Source of the DNA: an uncultured Bacteroidales bacterium
GTDB lineage: Bacteria > Bacteroidota > Bacteroidia > Bacteroidales > Bacteroidaceae
Length of the DNA: 27,779 nucleotides
Direction of reading: 5' to 3'
Assembly: GCA_937901185.1 (NCBI GenBank)
Contig: CALCHR010000056.1
Span: forward strand, 1-27,779
This document shows positions 20,635 through 27,387 of the stretch, piece by piece (position 1 is the stretch's first letter; the number at the start of each line of letters is the position of its first letter). Position numbers and translations under genes: made by a program. The notes beneath the pieces are model-generated. The model ran no database searches and had not been told where the DNA came from. It saw nothing but the letters and a program-made list of their open reading frames with translations.

Positions 20635-20663
20635 ATTATATCACATTTCGTCCCATTTGTAAA
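20635..20663 (-). promoter_or_regulatory. Sigma-A-type promoter for the 20434-20598 gene
   Basis: On the minus strand TTTACA, 17 bases, TATAAT, then ATATACGTAAG, with TGA before the -10. Expected start about 20628. A CTATTTACAAAT block upstream is shared with the promoter at 21846. Confidence 0.88.
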
Positions 20664-20705
20664 TAGGCAAATTACACAAAGTTTAATTATTTTTCTGTGC
20701 AGTAT

Positions 20706-20742
20706 ATATAAAAAGAGCCCGGGAGGATAATCTCCAAGGCTC
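20706..20742 (-). terminator. Rho-independent terminator after the 21802-20758 pair
   Basis: On the minus strand GAGCC...GGAG pairs with CTCC...GGCTC (one mismatch) and is followed by TTTTTATATATA. It starts 16 bases after the stop at 20758. A second weaker hairpin lies at about 20670-20700, just upstream of the next promoter. Confidence 0.82.
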
Positions 20743-20757
20743 GTTTAAGTTATTTAA

Positions 20758-21360
20758 TTATTCAACTTCAGGTTCGGGCTTATCAGGTGATGTTTCTGCA
20801 GGTCCTTCAGCAGGCTCTTCAAAAGTATCTACAGGCTCAACATAGAAAGAAAGCGCACAATCACAGGACTCTACAATTGTTCCGACAACTGCTACGTAAG
20901 GACGAGAGTCGAAAGAGCTAACTCCCCAGAATTCGTTATGACCAATGCCGGCGTCCTCATGACTGATACGGTCAACCTCTACCTCTACAGGTCTGTAATC
21001 TGCATTGACATCATCGACTGCAATCTCGACTTTGTATCCATCGATTATTGCAGAGCCAACCTTAAACGACTTGAGAACATCATCATCGATATCATTATCA
21101 TAGTCAGCATCATCAGGGTCAGACTCAGCGTCGTCTTCGTTTGCTGCAGTCCAAGCTGCTTTACGTTCCACTTCAATCGGATTAGTCTGCTTTACTCCGA
21201 TAATAATACCACCTGTAAACTCATCAGCTTCAACGCTCTCAAGTTCGAAGTTAGTCTGGTCTGTAAAAATACGTTCTGAGTTAATTGTATTCAACAGAGC
21301 TTCAGCAAACTTTATCTGTTCCTGAACAGATATCGCATCAAAATTTTCTATTACTGCCAT
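20758..21360 (-). CDS. Very acidic phage protein (200 aa)
   Basis: The N-terminal part (MAVIENFDAISVQEQIKFAE) is helical, the middle is a strongly acidic loop at about residues 75-94 (DDAESDPDDADYDNDIDDD), then a beta-rich section (YRPVEVEVDRI, FWGVSSFDSRPYVAVVG, CALSFYVEPVDTF) and a Pro/Glu tail (PAETSPDKPEPEVE). The function is unknown. High acidity invites comparison with DNA-mimic inhibitors, but nothing else supports that. GGAG lies about 9 bases before the ATG. It is the last gene of its unit. Confidence 0.8.
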   Translation of the reverse strand: MAVIENFDAISVQEQIKFAEALLNTINSERIFTDQTNFELESVEADEFTGGIIIGVKQTNPIEVERKAAWTAANEDDAESDPDDADYDNDIDDDVLKSFKVGSAIIDGYKVEIAVDDVNADYRPVEVEVDRISHEDAGIGHNEFWGVSSFDSRPYVAVVGTIVESCDCALSFYVEPVDTFEEPAEGPAETSPDKPEPEVE

Positions 21361-21392
21361 AATTATAATCTCCTTTAATTAGGTTATTTAGT

Positions 21393-21440
21393 AAGGGTTA
21401 AACTTAATACTACATAATTTAGCAAATAAGCTTAACCCTT
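21393..21440 (-). promoter_or_regulatory. Intergenic stem-loop between two genes of one unit
   Basis: On the minus strand AAGGGTTAAGCTTA pairs with TAAGTTTAACCCTT (one mismatch) around a 20-base loop. No run of T follows, so it may be an mRNA-stability or attenuation element instead of a full terminator. No promoter of the usual kind lies between it and the 20758-21360 start. Confidence 0.5.
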
Positions 21441-21445
21441 TATAC

Positions 21446-21802
21446 TTAATTATATCTAACTACCGACATACGAGTTGAGCGGCCGAAAGCAGACAGGTCA
21501 ATATCGATCTTATGTCGACGGATGAGTTCGCATCTCTCTTCAAGAAATCTATTATCCATACCACATCTCATATTCATGTAAGCAACTTCTTCCGGAGTCG
21601 CATCGAACTTCTCATCTTCTCCATAGCCGAGAGTACGAACTTCCACAAGGACTCTCGTTGACTTAGGACAAGCCATAAGAAAGTTTCTAAAGATGTTCCA
21701 ATCGATAAGGTCTGCATAACAGATCGGTGAACCACTTACAAGTCCGACCGCAACGTAGTCAGTGTCATCAGCTCTACAAATAATCTCAGAAAAAATAATC
21801 AT
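21446..21802 (-). CDS. Unknown phage protein (118 aa)
   Basis: It begins MIIFSEIICRADDTDYVAVG, an alpha/beta pattern. A central helix (WNIFRNFLMAC) precedes strands (STRVLVEVRTLGYGED) and a C-terminal basic region (RRHKIDIDLSAFGRSTRMSV). No family is recognised. GGAGG lies 9-10 bases before the ATG, about 40 bases downstream of the promoter at 21846-21874. Confidence 0.78.
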   Translation of the reverse strand: MIIFSEIICRADDTDYVAVGLVSGSPICYADLIDWNIFRNFLMACPKSTRVLVEVRTLGYGEDEKFDATPEEVAYMNMRCGMDNRFLEERCELIRRHKIDIDLSAFGRSTRMSVVRYN

Positions 21803-21845
21803 TTTAAGTTTCCTCCAAACTTTATGTACTCTTGATTACATATAT

Positions 21846-21874
21846 ATTATATCACAAATTGTCCAATTTGTAAA
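21846..21874 (-). promoter_or_regulatory. Sigma-A-type promoter for the 21802-20758 pair
   Basis: On the minus strand TTTACA, 17 bases, TATAAT, then ATATATGTAA, with TGA before the -10. It directly follows the hairpin at 21880-21916. Confidence 0.88.
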
Positions 21875-21879
21875 TAGGT

Positions 21880-21916
21880 AAAGTGCACAGAGTTTTAAAT
21901 AATTTCTGTGCACTTT
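21880..21916 (-). terminator. Hairpin terminator after the 22810-21929 gene
   Basis: AAAGTGCACAGA pairs perfectly with TCTGTGCACTTT around a 13-base loop on the minus strand. The trailing bases (TTTACC) are a poor U-tract, so termination may be partial. It starts 13 bases after the stop and 5 bases before the next -35. Confidence 0.72.
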
Positions 21917-21928
21917 ATATATATTTAT

Positions 21929-22810
21929 TTATGCAAGGCCTGCTTCGAAGAACTTAATATAATCAGAAGGCACGCAAGCTCTGATCTTATCAATATCCTG
22001 CTTCTTTGTACCGAACTGAAAGCCGTAGTTTTCAACAAGGTCCCAGACGAAAGAAGTATCAGTAATAGCAGTGCCAGTCTTACCGAGGTGCTTAGTCAGA
22101 CAAGCAGGAATAGTTGCTACCGACTTCTTTTTGATCGGAGCCTTCATGCTCAGAGCCCACTGCATTGCATAGCCGCCAACAGTTCGCTTCTTAGAGTCTA
22201 CAACAATCGGTTTTGCTTCGGTTCCGAAATGCTTTTCAAAATAGCTGAGCAAGTAGTCAGGCATCGCAGCAGAAAGCGTGCCGGTATTATTTGCAAGCCA
22301 ACCAAGCGAATAGTAAAACTCGTCAGTAATACTCTTGGGAGTTGCAGTAGCTGCAAGAGTTTCAAAGTCTCTAATAGCTTTTGCTTTCGTTTTTTCATAC
22401 TTCTCTGCGGCTTTCTTTTCTTCAGCCTCTTTCTTTGCGGCAGTTTCAGCTTCTTCGCGAGCAAGTCTGTTAGCTTCTCTCTGAGCTCGCTCACGAGCTT
22501 CAAAATCAGCTCTAAAGGCTGTTTGAGCTTCAACGAGTATGTCAGTAAGTATCTCAGGGAAAGTAATTATACGGGCCGAAATAACAACGTCCAGGTCAAT
22601 AGTCTTGATATTGTGAATATGACCGAAAGCTACATCAATATATAAGCTGCGACATGCCTTATTCGAAGGTACTTTAACAGAGATGAGTTGGCCTTCGCCA
22701 TAGAACTTGTGCTTAACAGCATAAGGATAAGCAAGCTGGTCAAGGTCGGCACGGATAGCATTGTGAAGAGCTTCAGTGGTTTCGTAAGCAGTAGTCTTGT
22801 AAGTAGTCAT
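21929..22810 (-). CDS. Unknown phage protein with central coiled-coil (293 aa)
   Basis: Three parts are visible: an N-terminal alpha/beta region (TTYKTTAYETTEALHNAIRA; GQLISVKVPS), a long Ala/Glu/Lys/Arg-rich helix at about residues 100-155 (EARERAQREANRLAREEAET, AAKKEAEEKKAAEKYEKTKA) that should be a coiled-coil, and a C-terminal region of about 130 residues (GYAMQWALSMK; FVWDLVENYGFQFGTKK). The length and coiled-coil suggest a protein that oligomerises. It is alone in its transcription unit. The start at MTTYKT has GGAG about 10 bases upstream; the frame is open 16 codons earlier without such a site. Function unknown. Confidence 0.8.
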   Translation of the reverse strand: MTTYKTTAYETTEALHNAIRADLDQLAYPYAVKHKFYGEGQLISVKVPSNKACRSLYIDVAFGHIHNIKTIDLDVVISARIITFPEILTDILVEAQTAFRADFEARERAQREANRLAREEAETAAKKEAEEKKAAEKYEKTKAKAIRDFETLAATATPKSITDEFYYSLGWLANNTGTLSAAMPDYLLSYFEKHFGTEAKPIVVDSKKRTVGGYAMQWALSMKAPIKKKSVATIPACLTKHLGKTGTAITDTSFVWDLVENYGFQFGTKKQDIDKIRACVPSDYIKFFEAGLA

Positions 22811-22872
22811 AGCAAGTATCTCCAGTTTTATTTTATCTGTTGTATTTATCAGTATCACTCACTGACATATAT

Positions 22873-22878
22873 ATTATA
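22873..22878 (-). promoter_or_regulatory. Promoter -10 for the 22810-21929 gene
   Basis: TATAATATATATGT on the minus strand, with TG one base before the hexamer (an extended -10). The position 17 bases upstream (TTATTT) lies in the preceding terminator stem and is a weak -35. Confidence 0.65.
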
Positions 22879-22895
22879 ACATAAAAATACTACGA

Positions 22896-22942
22896 AAATA
22901 ACCATATTTTGCAACTAAATTGTAAACAAAATATGGTTATTT
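22896..22942 (-). terminator. Strong hairpin terminator after the DNA ligase
   Basis: A 16-bp perfect stem on the minus strand (AAATAACCATATTTTG with CAAAATATGGTTATTT) around a 15-base loop, ending in TTTTC. It starts 25 bases after the ligase stop. The stem reaches the -35 position of the next promoter. Confidence 0.8.
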
Positions 22943-22967
22943 AATAAGTTATTAAATTAATAATTTA

Positions 22968-24269
22968 TTAGAAATCAGGAGTTGCTTTATCTCTCGGGTC
23001 TCTGATGTTGCTCGTCCATGTAGGAAATCTCAGGGACTCAGTTCCGTCAGCGTTCCGGCTGGACTCAAAATACTTAACCTCTACAATCTTATTAAGGATA
23101 AGATCAGGCTGTGCCCAGTAAAGTGCACGCTCTTCGTCGCTAAAGCCGGAGCCAACCTTAACGATATTGCCCTCTTTATATCTTACGTGGATTGCTCCGA
23201 GTGTACCAGCAAGTCTTCCGGAACCCTCTTCATAGCCAACCACGAGAAGATCAAGAGACTGGAACTTCTTACACTTCTGAAGATTCCAGGTCCTGCCCCA
23301 AACGTAAGGAGCCCAGAGTGAATTGAGCATACATCCCTCTCCGCCTTCGGCAGTAATCTTATCCAGCCACTCAGTAATCTTAGAGGTGTCATCGCCTACG
23401 TAGAGTACCGGAAGTACTTCGATGTGCTGCATCTTCGGGAAGCTGTCAAGCTCTGCTCTTCTTTCTGCATAAGGCTTAATACAGCTCTGCATCTTAAACT
23501 CATCGGCTTTCATACAGTCAAAGACTCTGTAAGTAAGTCCTCTCTTGGGTGTAGCCCCCTTGAGTCTGATAATCTTAGATGCAGCTTTATAAGCTTCCTT
23601 ACTCGGCATATCAAAATAGTTAGTGATGGTAAGCTCGCCATCAAGCGCTGTATTACAAGGAAGTGCTGCGAGGTCCGCTTCAATCTCAACCAGACCTTCT
23701 ACGAGCTGACCAACTCGAGAGTAGCACTCAATACTTCCGTCTGCGTTCTTAAATACGATCAAGCGAAATCCGTCAAGTTTCGTAGTGATAGCAAATTCCT
23801 TACCCGCAATCTTCTCAGGCTTATCGAAATACTTCTCAGCGAGCTGGCAAGCGAACTGCGGAATCAAACCCGGCATTACACTATTTATAGACTTTGCTTC
23901 AACTCCGATACTCAGATCCTTGAAGATAAGCTGCATCAGGAGGTTAGCAAGTTCCTTATCATCTCCAGCAAACCAGTCAATAGCGAGCTGGCACACTGCA
24001 ATGTCATAATCCTTACCAGTATTATGTTCCTTAAGGTAGTCAAAGAGGTCGAATACAGTAGGAGCACACCAAACATCTCCTACATGGACATGCTTGAGAA
24101 GCTTACCACCACTAATACCATAAACAGTATAAGGGTCGAAGGCGATCTGAAGATATCTCTTGATTACTTCATCATTCTTATACGTCTTAAGCATCTCCTG
24201 CTTGTACTTTCTGGAATTATAAGCGTTCATCTCCTTAACGAAGTCTCTAAAATGCATTAGTGTTTTCAT
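22968..24269 (-). CDS. ATP-dependent DNA ligase (433 aa)
   Basis: It seals nicks in duplex DNA through an enzyme-AMP intermediate, probably in phage DNA replication or repair in the cytoplasm. Motif I KLDG (164-167) carries the lysine that is adenylated (Lys164). Then come YSRVG (183-187), DGEL (210-213), motif IIIa YRVFDC (247-252), motif IV EGGEGCML (308-315) and motif V with QKCKKF (331-336), followed by an OB-fold region to the end (FPTW, PRDKA). The N-terminal 150 residues are a helical DNA-binding region, as in T7- and T4-like enzymes. The length is normal for a single-subunit phage ligase. The start at MKTLMH has GGAGG about 12 bases upstream. Its ATG overlaps the upstream stop as ATGA. 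It is the last gene of its unit. Confidence 0.94.
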   Translation of the reverse strand: MKTLMHFRDFVKEMNAYNSRKYKQEMLKTYKNDEVIKRYLQIAFDPYTVYGISGGKLLKHVHVGDVWCAPTVFDLFDYLKEHNTGKDYDIAVCQLAIDWFAGDDKELANLLMQLIFKDLSIGVEAKSINSVMPGLIPQFACQLAEKYFDKPEKIAGKEFAITTKLDGFRLIVFKNADGSIECYSRVGQLVEGLVEIEADLAALPCNTALDGELTITNYFDMPSKEAYKAASKIIRLKGATPKRGLTYRVFDCMKADEFKMQSCIKPYAERRAELDSFPKMQHIEVLPVLYVGDDTSKITEWLDKITAEGGEGCMLNSLWAPYVWGRTWNLQKCKKFQSLDLLVVGYEEGSGRLAGTLGAIHVRYKEGNIVKVGSGFSDEERALYWAQPDLILNKIVEVKYFESSRNADGTESLRFPTWTSNIRDPRDKATPDF

Positions 24270-24676
24270 CTTTCGTACAAGCCTCCACAATTAAGTTTTC
24301 TTCCGTTCGTATTATAAGCGTTCCACTGACCATCCTCAAAGATATAGATGAACTCGAAGCCAGGTTGGCTAAACAACTCGCTTCTAGTATAACAACTCGG
24401 GCTACACTCGATCCAGTCTTCGCCTCTGTCTCTATGATAAAAGACGCAGACTCCATCTTCAGGGTTATCAAAAGTATGAACTACTCCTTCAGTCGGCTCA
24501 AGCTTCGCATCTATAGATGAAGCATTTCCGTAGCTAATAAGCTTAGCAGCGAGCTTAAGAGAATTATAGTGGTTATGAAGTATCGGAAACATCGTTTTAG
24601 GATGTCCGTCCCAATGACAATAAATAGTCTGATAAGTATCTCCAGACTTCAGAGCAATTCCGCTACTAGTTCCCAT
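24266..24676 (-). CDS. Conserved phage protein of unknown function (136 aa)
   Basis: The N-terminal pattern MGTSSGIAL...TYQTIYCHWDGHP and the later HFHY-type region (LHNHYNSLKLAAKLISYG, then CVFYHRDRGEDW) match a phage protein family that begins MGTRS.IG.K......IYCHWDGYP...G..L..HY and carries a YGRDRGE-like block. Its function is not known to me. The length is normal for that family. AAGGAGG lies 8 bases before the ATG. It is coupled to the ligase downstream by ATGA, but that does not prove a shared role. Confidence 0.82.
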   Translation of the reverse strand: MGTSSGIALKSGDTYQTIYCHWDGHPKTMFPILHNHYNSLKLAAKLISYGNASSIDAKLEPTEGVVHTFDNPEDGVCVFYHRDRGEDWIECSPSCYTRSELFSQPGFEFIYIFEDGQWNAYNTNGRKLNCGGLYER

Positions 24677-24688
24677 AGTAAAGCCTCC

Positions 24689-24970
24689 TTAAAGAATTCC
24701 GAGTTCGCGAGCTTTTTCTTCGATCTCAGCTCTCTGTTGAGGAGTGAAGTCAAGCATATTATAATGAATCATCCAGCTCTTTGCTACTTCACAAAGAAAT
24801 TCAGCATCGAACTCAGATGCAGGATAATCTCCATTACAGATGCCGATCAGATATTCCAACCGACCGGTTTCTGTATTTATGTAATCGTCCCAGCAATCTT
24901 CACAAAGAAAATCACCGTACGCAGTTTTCAAAAATTCGCCACGAGTCTTATCACAGTTAGCACATCTCAT
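24689..24970 (-). CDS. Small zinc-finger protein (93 aa)
   Basis: The N-terminus has CANC (residues 3-6) and CEDC (about 23-26), one zinc-ribbon or treble-clef site with 16 residues between. The remaining 65 residues are helical and acidic (EFDAEFLCEVAKSWMIHYNM; PQQRAEIEEKARELG). Zinc binding is inferred from spacing; partner unknown. GGAGG lies about 9 bases before the ATG. Second gene of the unit that ends with the ligase. Confidence 0.8.
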   Translation of the reverse strand: MRCANCDKTRGEFLKTAYGDFLCEDCWDDYINTETGRLEYLIGICNGDYPASEFDAEFLCEVAKSWMIHYNMLDFTPQQRAEIEEKARELGIL

Positions 24971-24983
24971 AGTAGGTTCCTCC

Positions 24984-25202
24984 TTAGTAAACTTTCTTAG
25001 TAGTCTTACGAAGCATTGCTACATCCATATCAAGCTCACGCTCGTTGGCATCGTCTCCGTCAAGGTCATAGATCACTACCTCAACATTAGGGTTCTCTGC
25101 AAAGACTTCCTGAACGAGTCCGTCTTTAACTACGATATGAATAGTAGGTTTCTTAACCTCAGGTTTGTTAATAACATTCCAACCGAAAGAGCTGTCTGTC
25201 AT
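24984..25202 (-). CDS. Small phage protein of a widespread type (72 aa)
   Basis: KPTIHIVVKDGLVQEVFAEN followed by VEVVIYDLDGDDANERELD is a short unit seen in many phage and bacterial small proteins: a strand, a G.V..V strand, then V.V.D.D and an acidic stretch. Its function is not known. The start at MTDSSFG is preferred over an ATG five codons earlier because GGAGG lies 8 bases before it. It is the first gene after the promoter at 25243-25271. Confidence 0.8.
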   Translation of the reverse strand: MTDSSFGWNVINKPEVKKPTIHIVVKDGLVQEVFAENPNVEVVIYDLDGDDANERELDMDVAMLRKTTKKVY

Positions 25203-25242
25203 TTTTGTTTCCTCCAAAATGCTTTGTTTTGTTTACGTATAT

Positions 25243-25271
25243 ATTATATCATGTTTTGATTGATTTGTAAA
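25243..25271 (-). promoter_or_regulatory. Sigma-A-type promoter for the ligase unit (25202-22968)
   Basis: On the minus strand TTTACA, 17 bases, TATAAT, then ATATACGTAA, with TGA before the -10. It follows the hairpin at 25277-25313 within 6 bases. Expected start about 25236. Confidence 0.9.
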
Positions 25272-25276
25272 CTGAC

Positions 25277-25313
25277 AAACCGCACGAAGTTTATTTATTT
25301 TTCCGTGCGGTTT
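25277..25313 (-). terminator. Hairpin terminator after the 26194-25324 pair
   Basis: AAACCGCACG pairs perfectly with CGTGCGGTTT around a 17-base loop on the minus strand. The bases after it are TTTGTC. It starts 11 bases after the stop at 25324. Confidence 0.75.
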
Positions 25314-25323
25314 GCTAGCAGAG

Positions 25324-25968
25324 TTAATCCATACAATATCTCTTAAAGAGATTTCGGAGATACGTAAACCAATAACTGTCTTCCATATAAGTAGTAGGAA
25401 GCACAAAATTGAAACTTGACGAATTACGATAGATTGTCTGAGGATAAGTATCAGGGTTAAATCTATTAGCATCAGCAATGATATGATGCAGATATTCCTG
25501 AACCGCTCTCCACTCAATCGCAGTAAACCTCATAGCAGCATCTGCAGCATACTTATTCAGGAGATTAACGATAGTATTAAGCTCAAGAAGTCTCTTATCA
25601 GTAATCTTATGACACTTTTCGGTGATTTCTTCGATAGTCGGATACTCGATAGTGTTTTCTGCATGAGCATACTCCAAGTCATAAGCCTGACAAGCTTCAT
25701 AGAGCTCCTGAAGATCGTCTTCAGTGATATGAGCAGTAGCTATTCCGTTCAGAGCACCGAGAAAAGGATAATGAGGAAGCTTAGAGTAGACTTCATAAGG
25801 AAGTTTGCCAGTAGGGATGTCGCCAGAGATATAAGCTTCGCCATCGGATACGAGTTTCGTAACCCGGACTCTTCCTACTTTATAAGCCTGGAAGCGATTT
25901 CCATCATCGGAGAAGTCTTCTTCAGGGCAACGGATGAATCCGTACTTTACAAGATTAATTCTAGTCAT
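25324..25968 (-). CDS. Unknown phage protein (214 aa)
   Basis: The N-terminal half is strand-rich (NLVKYGFIRCPEEDFSDD; AYKVGRVRVTKLVSDGEAYI) and the C-terminal part is helical, with TAIEWRAVQEYLHHIIADAN and a final aromatic run (YWFTYLRNLFKRYCMD). No family is recognised. The start at MTRINL is set by AAGGAGG about 9 bases upstream; the frame is open 18 codons earlier without a site and would overlap the gene upstream. Second gene of a two-gene unit. Confidence 0.78.
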   Translation of the reverse strand: MTRINLVKYGFIRCPEEDFSDDGNRFQAYKVGRVRVTKLVSDGEAYISGDIPTGKLPYEVYSKLPHYPFLGALNGIATAHITEDDLQELYEACQAYDLEYAHAENTIEYPTIEEITEKCHKITDKRLLELNTIVNLLNKYAADAAMRFTAIEWRAVQEYLHHIIADANRFNPDTYPQTIYRNSSSFNFVLPTTYMEDSYWFTYLRNLFKRYCMD

Positions 25969-25981
25969 TTTATTATCCTCC

Positions 25982-26194
25982 TTATTTACCTTCAGCCACG
26001 ATATAACCGAAACGAGTTGCAACTACCATAGGAACATTGTCCACAGAAATTGCATGCAGCTCCCAGGACCAGTTAGCATCCTTAGGTGTATAGAAACCAA
26101 GAAAAGCAGATCGCATTGACCTGATGTTTGCTTTGTCCAAAGATGCGGGTGCAATCGCAATTGCATTAGTAATATCAGTTTTAGTAATTTTCAT
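25982..26194 (-). CDS. Small phage protein (70 aa)
   Basis: It begins MKITKTDITNAIAIAPASLD, a helix, with strands after it (WSWELHAISV, VPMVVATRFGYIVAEG). GGAGG lies 8 bases before the ATG of MKITK but only 2 bases before an ATG two codons earlier, so the second is used. Function unknown. Confidence 0.77.
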   Translation of the reverse strand: MKITKTDITNAIAIAPASLDKANIRSMRSAFLGFYTPKDANWSWELHAISVDNVPMVVATRFGYIVAEGK

Positions 26195-26226
26195 TCTCAT
26201 GTCCTCCGTGATTAACTTACATATAT

Positions 26227-26255
26227 ATTATAACATATTTTTGCCCATTTGTAAA
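26227..26255 (-). promoter_or_regulatory. Sigma-A-type promoter for the 26194-25324 pair
   Basis: On the minus strand TTTACA, 17 bases, TATAAT, then ATATATGTAAG, with TG one base before the -10. The upstream GTTTTGTCAG matches other cassettes. It follows the hairpin at 26259-26310 within 4 bases. Confidence 0.9.
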
Positions 26256-26258
26256 CTG

Positions 26259-26310
26259 ACAAAACAGCCAGAGTTTAAGGAATTTTTTATCCTTTCTCTG
26301 GCTGTTTTGT
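26259..26310 (-). terminator. Long hairpin terminator after the 27779-26317 unit
   Basis: A 15-bp perfect outer stem (ACAAAACAGCCAGAG with CTCTGGCTGTTTTGT) plus an inner AAGGA/TCCTT stem on the minus strand, 6 bases after the stop at 26317. The trailing bases have no long U-run, but the stem ends in TTTTGT. Confidence 0.8.
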
Positions 26311-26316
26311 ATAAGA

Positions 26317-27018
26317 TTAAATGTGTTTATTACAATATCCGTTAAGCCGAGCAAAAGTCTCTGCAGACTTAATCTGTCCGATTGCTTCGCTACCCGTATA
26401 GACAGTCCACTCAACACCGATATACTCACCCCTGGTAGTAATCTTCTTTCTAAAGTTATCCGCAGAAAGCGGAGCCTTAAAGAGTGTAGTCATAAGGGAT
26501 ACAAAATAATCGAACTGAGTCATGTCCACTCTTACCTGGCTTCCTTCGAGTCGGAAAGGCAGGAGTGTCTTCTGCTGTTTCAACTGCTCGTAATCCTCGA
26601 TTGACGCAGTATCTATTACAGCTTCTCCTGTCCCAGAAGTCAACGTAATACCACCGAACTCCTGTAGTGCGTACTGGGTTGCTACCGGGATTTTAGGGAG
26701 GTCTAAGATACTATCAAGGTGTTTAGCAATTGACTTAATCGTGGGACGATACTTAAGGTACTTCTGAATAGCATAAGTAAACTTCATCATCTGAGGTGGC
26801 GTCAGATCTCCCATACCGATAATATGATAGAGATCAACCATGCAGATTTTAGTCATAACTTTTTCTTCTGCTATACAAAAGTTTTTCAGAGTCGCAGCAC
26901 GATCAATAGTAAGCTTACTCAGATCATTTGTAGTATATATATCTCCAAGATGCAACTCACAAAGCTCCATTCGCTTCGTGAGTACATCCATAATTTTCTG
27001 AAATTCTATCTTTTCCAT
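26317..27018 (-). CDS. Unknown phage protein (233 aa)
   Basis: The N-terminal 110 residues are helical (EKIEFQKIMDVLTKRMELCE; RAATLKNFCIAEEKVMTKIC) and the C-terminal part is alpha/beta (LPFRLEGSQVRVDMTQFDYF; GVEWTVYTGSEAIG). It has no motif I recognise. No ribosome site is seen before the ATG, which lies 1 base after the upstream stop codon (TAATATG), so it is probably translated by coupling. Confidence 0.75.
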   Translation of the reverse strand: MEKIEFQKIMDVLTKRMELCELHLGDIYTTNDLSKLTIDRAATLKNFCIAEEKVMTKICMVDLYHIIGMGDLTPPQMMKFTYAIQKYLKYRPTIKSIAKHLDSILDLPKIPVATQYALQEFGGITLTSGTGEAVIDTASIEDYEQLKQQKTLLPFRLEGSQVRVDMTQFDYFVSLMTTLFKAPLSADNFRKKITTRGEYIGVEWTVYTGSEAIGQIKSAETFARLNGYCNKHI

Positions 27019-27019
27019 A

Positions 27020-27364
27020 TTAGTCGCAGAAAGCGTAGCTTACTTTGTTGACAAAGAGCTTAGAAGCTCTTACTCCAGCTTCGCTCATTTCTTTCTTTGC
27101 ATTTGCAACGCTCTCGACAGTAATACAACCATCAAGTACCTGTCTTACCTGCTTTGCATTAAGTCTGACCATCTTCATAGCTTTGTTATCTGAAGTAAGT
27201 CTTTCAAAGATATAGTAGTAAGTCTGATGACCGGGATTCCTAGAATGCATTCTTCGACCTGTGGTGTCTCTCTTCTTAGTAAGTGCCGGTTGTACTCTCG
27301 CAACTCCAACATGCGTACAAGTCCAATCACCGTTAACCATTCCAAGGTATTTAGATTTTCTCAT
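27020..27364 (-). CDS. Small basic phage protein (114 aa)
   Basis: It is basic throughout (KKRDTTGRRMHSRNPGHQ; VRLNAKQVRQVLDG), which suggests contact with nucleic acid, with an N-terminal strand (MRKSKYLGMVNGDWTCTHVG) and an aromatic YYYIFERL. No family is recognised. GGAGG lies about 9 bases before the ATG. Confidence 0.77.
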   Translation of the reverse strand: MRKSKYLGMVNGDWTCTHVGVARVQPALTKKRDTTGRRMHSRNPGHQTYYYIFERLTSDNKAMKMVRLNAKQVRQVLDGCITVESVANAKKEMSEAGVRASKLFVNKVSYAFCD

Positions 27365-27387
27365 TAGTATGTTCCTCCGTACAATTA

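Noticed and set aside
21908..22645. Plus-strand reading frame of 245 codons
   Set aside because: It is antisense to the 21929-22810 gene. Its Ser/Phe/Cys-rich product is what the complement of an Ala/Glu/Lys-rich coding region gives, and it has no ribosome site.
22896..22942. TTTACA in the loop of the post-ligase hairpin as the -35 of the next promoter
   Set aside because: It lies about 40 bases from the TATAAT at 22873, too far to act as its -35; the -10 is treated as an extended -10 promoter instead.
23424..24260. Plus-strand reading frame of 278 codons
   Set aside because: It lies wholly antisense to the DNA ligase, whose motifs are clear; no ribosome site or recognisable motif.
25233..25517. 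Minus-strand frame of 94 codons overlapping a terminator and promoter
   Set aside because: It is in another frame of the 25324-25968 gene and runs through the hairpin and promoter at 25243-25313; no ribosome site. The similar case at 16547-16810 is kept because it does not overlap another gene on the same strand and has a coupled start.
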